A DNA stretch of 47,714 bases from the NCBI GenBank assembly GCA_034421515.1, contig DAOUKH010000026.1:1-47714 (forward strand), in the 5' to 3' direction. The position numbers were made by a program, and so were the translations under genes. Position 1 is the first letter of the stretch; every line of letters starts with the position of its first letter. The notes under the pieces were generated by a model. It was not told the DNA's origin, made no database searches, and was given only the letters and a program-made list of their open reading frames with translations. Shown piece by piece: positions 42,795 to 47,714 of the stretch. This DNA comes from DAOUKH01 sp034421515 (GTDB lineage Bacteria > Chloroflexota > Dehalococcoidia > SHYB01).

Positions 42795-43922
42795 CTACAC
42801 CAGGCCGTAGAGCTCGGCCGCGTTGTCGCAGACGATGCGGCGCTTCTCCGCCTCGGGGACGTTGACGAAGTGCTGCTCGATGGTCTGGCGCGAGTACGGG
42901 TAGTCGTTGCCGTGGTGGGGGAAGTCGGTGGACCACGACATGTTCTTCAGGCCGACGGCGTGGCGCATCTCGACGCCGATACGGTCGACGATGAAGGTGG
43001 CGAGCCAGTTGTCCTTGACGTACTCGCTGGGGAGCTTCTTGAGGCCCCACTTGGCGTGGCCCCGGTTCCGCCAGTAGCGGTCGTCCATCATTTCGGCGGC
43101 GTGCGGAATCCAGCCGACGCCGACCTCGACGCCGACCATCTTCAGGTCGGGGAAGCGGTCGAAGACACCGTCGAAGATGAGGTCGACCATGAGGACGGGG
43201 AAGTCGGCGATGCCGGCGACGGCGCCGGTGGCCAGCGCGCCTCCCTTGGAGGCGACGTGGCCCGCGCCCTGCGAGGCGAGGCGGAAGTGGATCGAGATCG
43301 GCATTTCCAGCTCTTCCGCCGCGGCCCAGAAAGGATCGTCCTCGCCGGTGAGCTGCTGGTTGCCGGTGGGCCACATGCCGATCACGGCGCCACGGTAGCC
43401 CATGTCCTTGGCCTTCTTGAGCTCGGCGACGGCGGTCTCCACGCCCAGGTTGGGGATCTGGTAGACGCCGAAGAGCCGGTCGGGGTCGGCGGCGCAGAAG
43501 CCCTCGCTGAGCCAGCGGTTGTAGGCGTCGAGGCCGGCGAGGTGAATCTCGGAGTCGGGGTTCTTCATGAAGCAGCCGACGGCGCGCTGCGGCGGGTACA
43601 GAAACTCGGCGTCGACGCCGTCGGTGTCGAGGACTTCAAGCCGGGCCGCGCCGTCGTAGACCGAGGGGTGGACGTTGTCGCCGTAGCTGAGGCCCGTCCA
43701 CCTCATATCCTCCTTGTCGATACCGACGCAGGCGACGAGCCCGAGCGGCGCAGGGGCCATCCCTTCCTGGTACACCCAGGCGTCACCGCCGTCGTCGTCC
43801 TTCACGAGCTTGGGGGCGTAGTCGAGGTACTTCTTGGGCAGCCAGTCCTCCCACAGGTTGGGGGGTTCCACCACGTGGGAATCGGCTGAGATGACTTCGT
43901 AGCTTCGTCCGGTCGGGGCCAT
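42795..43922 (-). CDS. amidohydrolase family protein (ACMSD-like metal-dependent hydrolase)
   Basis: A 375-residue amidohydrolase_2 protein. EVISADSHVVEPPNLWEDWL is the family's N-terminal metal motif (a D-x-H variant), and SWSTDFPHHGNDYP carries the catalytic Asp. ACMSD-type enzymes decarboxylate or hydrolyse aromatic and related acids. ATG 43922 has AAGGAG 7 bases upstream; a longer in-frame start has no such support. It has its own promoter (43979-44007). It is clearly diverged from the two closely related amidohydrolases upstream. Confidence 0.88.
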   Translation of the reverse strand: MAPTGRSYEVISADSHVVEPPNLWEDWLPKKYLDYAPKLVKDDDGGDAWVYQEGMAPAPLGLVACVGIDKEDMRWTGLSYGDNVHPSVYDGAARLEVLDTDGVDAEFLYPPQRAVGCFMKNPDSEIHLAGLDAYNRWLSEGFCAADPDRLFGVYQIPNLGVETAVAELKKAKDMGYRGAVIGMWPTGNQQLTGEDDPFWAAAEELEMPISIHFRLASQGAGHVASKGGALATGAVAGIADFPVLMVDLIFDGVFDRFPDLKMVGVEVGVGWIPHAAEMMDDRYWRNRGHAKWGLKKLPSEYVKDNWLATFIVDRIGVEMRHAVGLKNMSWSTDFPHHGNDYPYSRQTIEQHFVNVPEAEKRRIVCDNAAELYGLV

Positions 43923-43978
43923 GGGCAACTCCTTGGCCGGCGTCGGAACGCTCCGCGCGGCCGGCAAATCTGCGTGCA

Positions 43979-44007
43979 ACTGTAGTGGCGCCCCTTGGGG
44001 CTGTCAA
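43979..44007 (-). promoter_or_regulatory. sigma70-type promoter for the third amidohydrolase
   Basis: On the reverse strand TTGACA (44007-44002), a 17-base spacer and TACAGT (43984-43979). The -35 box is perfect and the -10 matches four of six; the start would be near 43972, 50 bases before ATG 43922. Confidence 0.6.
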
Positions 44008-44022
44008 TCGAAAGTGGGCGGC

Positions 44023-45198
44023 CTAGATGGCGGCGGTGACCCCCGGCGTGGGAGTGATGTCGGCCTCCGGGTCGAGGCCGAAGAATTCGCAGGGGTTTTC
44101 GAGGAGGACGCGGCGCTTCACCGCCTCGCTCTCTCCCTCGAAGATCTGGCCGATCCACTCCTGCGAGTTGGGGAAGGACCCCACCGAGTGCGGGAAGTCG
44201 GAGCCCCACATCAGGATGTCGATGGGCACGAAATCGCGCAGTTTCAGAGCCAGCGGGTCGCGGATGAAGCTGAAGCGACAGTGCTCGAAGATGTACTCGC
44301 TCGGCTTCATGGCAAGCGGGCCGTACCAGTGTTTGAAGATGCGGTAGTTGTCGTCCATGAACCACACGAGGCTCGATAGCCAGCTCGCGTTCGTCTCCGC
44401 GAAGTAGAAGCGGATGTCGGGGAAGCGGTCGAAGACGCCGGAAGCGATGAGCTGCGCGATGCAGTAGAGCGGGCGAAAGCCGCCGGTGCGCTGAGTGAGG
44501 GAGACGGCGTAGGCCAGCGACCCCGTCCCCGCCCCGCCACCGTACTCGGGGGGCGAGGGGTGCCCAAAGTTGCCGTGCGGCGAGATCCGCATCCCAATGT
44601 CGAGGGCAGCTTCCCAGAACTCGTCGTCCTCCGGCTCGGGGGCGCCGCCGCCGTTGGGGAACTGCTGGAGCGAGACACTCTTGATCCCGATCTCGCCGCA
44701 GCGCTTGAGCTCGAGCACCGCCTGATCGATACCCTTCACGGGCACGACGCCGTTGCCGATGAGGCGGTCCGGGGCCACGGCGCAGTAGTCCTCTGCCAGG
44801 AAGGTGTTGTAAGCCTGCACCATCGAGAGGTAGGCGTCGCGGTCGGCGACGCCGGTGAGGAACCGGCTGGCGAACACAGGCGGGAAGAGCACCTCGCAGT
44901 CGATGCCGTCCCGGTCCTGCTCGCGGAGGCGCTGCTCGGCGGGGCCGGCGCCGGTGGCCGGGCTCCCGTCTTCGGCGAAGTAGGTGTCGTTGCGGAACTT
45001 GATCGGCTTGCCCGCGGTGATGTTCTGCCCGTTGTGGAGCAGCGGCATCCCCTCGATCACCCAGCCCTCGCCGCCCTCGGACAGCGGCACCAGGCGCGGA
45101 GCGCGGTCACGCCACCGCTCGGGGACGTACTTGACGAAGGTGTCGGGCGGGGTCTCGACGTGCCCGTCGGCCGAAATCACTCGATACTTGCGGCCCAT
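44023..45198 (-). CDS. amidohydrolase family protein (ACMSD-like)
   Basis: A 391-residue amidohydrolase_2 protein: YRVISADGHVETPPDTF at the N-terminus, DCEVLFPPVFASRFL, FAETNASWLSSLVWFMDDNY and MWGSDFPHSVGSFP with the catalytic Asp. It is a close paralogue of the next gene upstream (45213-46379), sharing long stretches such as KYVPERWRDRAPRL. Metal-dependent hydrolysis or decarboxylation is likely, substrate unknown. GGAGGAGG precedes ATG 45198. It follows its paralogue by 14 bases in one operon. Confidence 0.9.
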   Translation of the reverse strand: MGRKYRVISADGHVETPPDTFVKYVPERWRDRAPRLVPLSEGGEGWVIEGMPLLHNGQNITAGKPIKFRNDTYFAEDGSPATGAGPAEQRLREQDRDGIDCEVLFPPVFASRFLTGVADRDAYLSMVQAYNTFLAEDYCAVAPDRLIGNGVVPVKGIDQAVLELKRCGEIGIKSVSLQQFPNGGGAPEPEDDEFWEAALDIGMRISPHGNFGHPSPPEYGGGAGTGSLAYAVSLTQRTGGFRPLYCIAQLIASGVFDRFPDIRFYFAETNASWLSSLVWFMDDNYRIFKHWYGPLAMKPSEYIFEHCRFSFIRDPLALKLRDFVPIDILMWGSDFPHSVGSFPNSQEWIGQIFEGESEAVKRRVLLENPCEFFGLDPEADITPTPGVTAAI

Positions 45199-45212
45199 CC
45201 GGCCTCCTCCGC

Positions 45213-46379
45213 CTAGCTCGGCGTCGCGGTAATCGGCTTGTTCAGGTCGAGGTCGAAAAACTCGGCGGGCACCTCGAGCAGGATCTTGCGCCGCAGGTCG
45301 TCGGAGACGTCGGCCATCGCGGTGTCGAAGAACTCGGCGCTCTTCGGGAACGATCCGACGGAGTGGGGGAAGTCGGAGCCCCACATGATGCGGTCCCACG
45401 GGATGAGGTGCTGCATCTGGAAGATCATCGGATCGCGGACGATGCCGAAGTAGAAGTGCTTCTTGACGTACTCGCTCGGCTTCATCTGCAGCGTGACGCC
45501 GAACCAGTCCTTGAAGAGCTGGTAGTTGTCGTCCATGAAGAAAAGGCTGAAGGGCAGCCAGCTCGCGTTTGTCTCGGCGAAGTACATCTCGAGATCGGGG
45601 TAGCGGTCGAGGACGCCGGCGGCGATGAGCTGCGACATGCAGTAGACCGGCGCGTGCGACCCCGCCCGCTGGCAGAGGGCGCTGGCGAAGGGCTGGCTCC
45701 CCGTGCCGCGGCCCGCGCCGCCCATCGGCGCGCGGATGTCGCCGAAGCCGAAGTGCGGCGACAGCTTCATGTCGATGTCGAGCGCCGTCTCCCAGAACTC
45801 GTCGTCCTCGTCCGCCGGCGACCCGGTGCCGTTGGGGAACTGGTAGAAGGCGACCGACCGGATGCCGAGCTCCTTCACCCGCTTCAGCTCCGCGACGGCG
45901 TGCTTGATGCCGGAGACGGGAATCACGGCGTTGCCGATGAGCCGGTCGGGGGCCACGGCGTTGAAGTCCTGGGCCAGGAAGGTGTTGTAGGCCTGGATCA
46001 TCGAAAGGTAGACCTCGGGGTCGGCGATGCCCTCGAGGAAGCGCGAGGCGAAGACGGGCGGGAAGAGCACCTCGGCGTCGATCCCGTCCTGGTCCTGCTC
46101 GCGGAGGCGCTGCTCGGCGGAGCCTGCGCCCGTGGCGGCGGAGCCGTCCTCGTTGTAGTACGACATGCCACGGAACCGGATCGGCTTGCCGGCGATGATG
46201 TTCTGTCCGTTGTGAAGGAGGGGCTGACCTTCGACGACCCAGCCCTCGCCGCCGTCGGGGAGATGGATCAGGCGCGGCGCGCGGTCGCGCCACCTTTCCG
46301 GCACGTACTTGACCCACGTTTCGGGCGGCGTCTCCACGTGCCCGTCCCCGGAAATGACCTTGTAAAATCGGTCCGCCAT
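45213..46379 (-). CDS. amidohydrolase family protein (ACMSD-like), paralogue
   Basis: A 388-residue amidohydrolase_2 protein, first gene of the reverse operon. VISGDGHVETPPETWVKYV, DAEVLFPPVFASRFLEG, FAETNASWLPFSLFFMDDNY and RIMWGSDFPHSVGSFP show the fold and the catalytic Asp. The two tandem paralogues probably act on related substrates or form a mixed oligomer. AGGAGGAG precedes ATG 46379, and a strong promoter lies at 46450-46479. Confidence 0.9.
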   Translation of the reverse strand: MADRFYKVISGDGHVETPPETWVKYVPERWRDRAPRLIHLPDGGEGWVVEGQPLLHNGQNIIAGKPIRFRGMSYYNEDGSAATGAGSAEQRLREQDQDGIDAEVLFPPVFASRFLEGIADPEVYLSMIQAYNTFLAQDFNAVAPDRLIGNAVIPVSGIKHAVAELKRVKELGIRSVAFYQFPNGTGSPADEDDEFWETALDIDMKLSPHFGFGDIRAPMGGAGRGTGSQPFASALCQRAGSHAPVYCMSQLIAAGVLDRYPDLEMYFAETNASWLPFSLFFMDDNYQLFKDWFGVTLQMKPSEYVKKHFYFGIVRDPMIFQMQHLIPWDRIMWGSDFPHSVGSFPKSAEFFDTAMADVSDDLRRKILLEVPAEFFDLDLNKPITATPS

Positions 46380-46449
46380 CGGCTCCTCCTGCGCGGCCGG
46401 CGGGCCCTGCGAGCCCATCCACCCGGTGCGTTGACTTCGAGAACGGCCT

Positions 46450-46479
46450 ATTGTGTCCCGCCGCATCTTCGAGTGTCAA
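46450..46479 (-). promoter_or_regulatory. sigma70-type promoter for the amidohydrolase operon
   Basis: On the reverse strand TTGACA (46479-46474), an 18-base spacer and CACAAT (46455-46450). The -35 box lies 17 bases from the -35 box of the divergent promoter. Confidence 0.6.
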
Positions 46480-46496
46480 CGAAAGGTGGGCCGCGG

Positions 46497-46526
46497 TTGA
46501 CACCGCGTCGAGGCCACACCTAGCAT
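46497..46526 (+). promoter_or_regulatory. sigma70-type promoter for the SDR gene
   Basis: TTGACA (46497-46502), an 18-base spacer and TAGCAT (46521-46526). Transcription would begin near 46533, after the in-frame ATG at 46525, which supports the GTG start at 46558. Confidence 0.55.
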
Positions 46527-46557
46527 GGCGGCGGCCCGGAAGGGCCAAGGAGCGGGC

Positions 46558-47502
46558 GTGGGCGAGACCCTCAAGGGGAAGGTCGCGGTGGTCACCGGTT
46601 CCGGCGGCGGGATCGGGCGGGCCGTGGCCCTGCTCATGGCCGCCGAGGGCGCGAAGGTCGTCGTCAACGACCTCGGCGCGCCGCCGAGCGGCGAGGGCGG
46701 AAGCCCCGCCATGGCCGACGAGACCGTATCCCTCATCCGCGACGCCGGCGGCGAGGCCGTGCCGGTCTACGACACCGTCGCCACCATGGAGGGCGCCCGC
46801 AACATCGTCGGGACCGCCATCGACTCCTTCGGCCGCATCGACTGCCTGGTCAACAACGCAGGCAACACCCGCGTCAACATGGTCTGGGACATGCCGGAGG
46901 AGGACTTCGACGCGGTGGTGCAGACCCACCTGAAGGGGACGTTCTGCACCGTCAAGGCCGCCGCGCCCTACATGATCGAGCAGCGGAGCGGCAGCATCAT
47001 CAACGTCGCGTCCGGGATGGCTATCGAGGGCGGTGCGGGCGTCTCGAACTACACCGCCGCGAAGGGCGGCATCATCGGCTTCAGCAACACGCTCTGCCTC
47101 GAGCTGGGCGTCTACGGCATCCGCGTGAACGTCCTCTGTCCCTCGGCGACGTCGCGGATGCGCGAGGCCGGCGCCGAGTGGCTGAAGAAGTACCGCATCA
47201 AGCTGCCGCCGCGCCTGCGGGGCGCGCTCCGCGGCTCTCGCGATCCCAGCGAGGTCGCCCCGATCGTCGCCTATCTCGCAAGCGACGCCGCCCACGACGT
47301 CAACGGCCAGGTCTTCTCAGCCGGCGCGGGCACGATCGGCGTCTATCAGCGGTGGAGCATGGGGGCGTCGGCCTACAAGGAAGGCGGGCAGTGGACGCAG
47401 GAAGAGCTGGGCGGTATCGTGCCGTCACAGCTCCTCACCGGCGTGGAGAACCCGTCGCCGCCGCAGGAAGGGAAGATCGTATGGCCCTGGGTCCGGCCCT
47501 AG
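46558..47502 (+). CDS. SDR family NAD(P)-dependent oxidoreductase
   Basis: A 314-residue short-chain dehydrogenase. VVTGSGGGIGRAV is the cofactor motif, CLVNNAGNTR follows, the catalytic Ser is in INVASGMA, and the active-site YTAAK is present. About 55 residues follow the usual SDR end (RWSMGASAYKEGG to IVWPWVRP), a tail like that of multifunctional-enzyme type 3-hydroxyacyl dehydrogenases. It likely oxidises a 3-hydroxyacyl compound. GTG 46558 was chosen over ATG 46525 because AAGGAG lies 5 bases upstream and the promoter overlaps the earlier ATG. It is divergent from the amidohydrolases and probably co-transcribed with the partial gene 39 bases later. Confidence 0.9.
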   Translation: MGETLKGKVAVVTGSGGGIGRAVALLMAAEGAKVVVNDLGAPPSGEGGSPAMADETVSLIRDAGGEAVPVYDTVATMEGARNIVGTAIDSFGRIDCLVNNAGNTRVNMVWDMPEEDFDAVVQTHLKGTFCTVKAAAPYMIEQRSGSIINVASGMAIEGGAGVSNYTAAKGGIIGFSNTLCLELGVYGIRVNVLCPSATSRMREAGAEWLKKYRIKLPPRLRGALRGSRDPSEVAPIVAYLASDAAHDVNGQVFSAGAGTIGVYQRWSMGASAYKEGGQWTQEELGGIVPSQLLTGVENPSPPQEGKIVWPWVRP

Positions 47503-47541
47503 CGCCGCGCCGGGGGCAAGCGCCGTAGGGAGACCGTTGTC

Positions 47542-47714
47542 ATGGCCAAGCAGGCGACGCGCGTCGAGGTAGAAGGCGGCCCGGAGGCGGTCACCGCCTA
47601 CCTGCGCCAGCGGCGGATGACCGACGGGCTCCCCGTCGTGCCGCCGACGGAGGAGCGGGTCGCCGCGATGATCGACGCCAGCGGCTTCGACGCGGCACAC
47701 GTGGTCGGCGAGAT
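47542..47714 (+). CDS. conserved uncharacterised protein (partial, cut by window end)
   Basis: The first 57 codons of a gene starting at ATG 47542, with GGGAGA 10 bases upstream. VTAYLRQRRMTDGLPVVPPT followed by EERVAAMI resembles the N-terminus of a conserved family that, as I recall, is often found beside UGSC-type (seleno)proteins. That memory could not be checked. No domain can be named from this fragment. It follows the SDR gene by 39 bases. Confidence 0.6.
   Translation, partial: MAKQATRVEVEGGPEAVTAYLRQRRMTDGLPVVPPTEERVAAMIDASGFDAAHVVGE

Noticed and set aside
44023..47295. A 1090-codon open frame on the reverse strand
   Set aside because: Its first 700 codons are the antisense of the SDR gene and a shifted frame of the amidohydrolase at 45213-46379. 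Only the part from ATG 45198 matches a protein family.

Overview
This is a GC-rich (about two-thirds G+C by eye) bacterial chromosomal window of 47.7 kb carrying 40 protein genes, the first and last cut by the window edges. I see no tRNA, rRNA, CRISPR, integrase or transposase gene. The gene types suggest an uncultivated aerobic or facultative heterotroph of the Chloroflexota (SAR202/Dehalococcoidia-like) or a similar lineage: many class III (CaiB/BaiF) CoA-transferases, an LLM-class flavin oxidoreductase, D-aminoacylase-type and ACMSD-type amidohydrolases, thiolase/DUF35 pairs, MaoC-like dehydratase and HyuAB. That lineage is an inference from gene content only; there is no marker gene.

Layout. 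1-9.2 kb: a 10-formyl-THF hydrolase-like gene, an SDR, a fused double CaiB protein, a reverse-strand operon (LLM oxidoreductase, DUF3052, PutP-like symporter) and a single CaiB gene. 9.3-19.2 kb: a forward catabolic operon with an in-frame enoyl-CoA hydratase/HyuA fusion, HyuB, a racemase-fold protein, an AMP-forming acyl-CoA ligase, an isocitrate-lyase/PEP-mutase-type lyase and LeuC. 19.3-22.6 kb: TfoX-N protein, D-aminoacylase, a short Tag-like protein and a dienelactone hydrolase. 22.7-27.3 kb, reverse strand: D-aminoacylase, two overlapping CaiB genes and a small glutaredoxin-like gene with an in-frame UGA. 27.5-35.5 kb: a branched-chain-type substrate-binding lipoprotein, a low-GC LPD29-like orphan, a thiolase/DUF35 pair, MaoC-like dehydratase, a 4-hydroxybutyrate CoA-transferase-type gene, PurU and a GT2 enzyme. 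35.6-47.7 kb: RecQ, a second thiolase/DUF35 pair, a repeat cluster, a DHA2 transporter, tandem dimeric-barrel proteins, three amidohydrolases, an SDR and a partial gene.

Most genes fit uptake, CoA activation and beta-oxidation-like breakdown of carboxylic, amide or cyclic compounds. Class III CoA-transferases and the ligase would make the thioesters, hydratase/dehydratase and SDR proteins would oxidise them, and thiolase/DUF35 pairs would cleave them. The amidohydrolases, HyuAB and dienelactone hydrolase would open amides, lactams or lactones. The substrates cannot be read from the sequence.

The most striking item is the gene at 22735-22995 (reverse strand). It encodes a glutaredoxin-like protein whose first redox cysteine codon is UGA, followed by a hairpin with a GGUC loop like a bacterial SECIS element. 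It has a strong ribosome site and sits in the CaiB operon, so I read it as a selenocysteine-containing redoxin. Further points of interest are the hydratase-HyuA fusion with an internal ribosome site, catalytic/non-catalytic CaiB pairs in both fused and split form, a racemase-fold protein lacking both usual cysteines, and a family of palindromic intergenic repeats. Several sigma70-type promoters (TTGAC- boxes) can be placed upstream of operons and help fix start codons.
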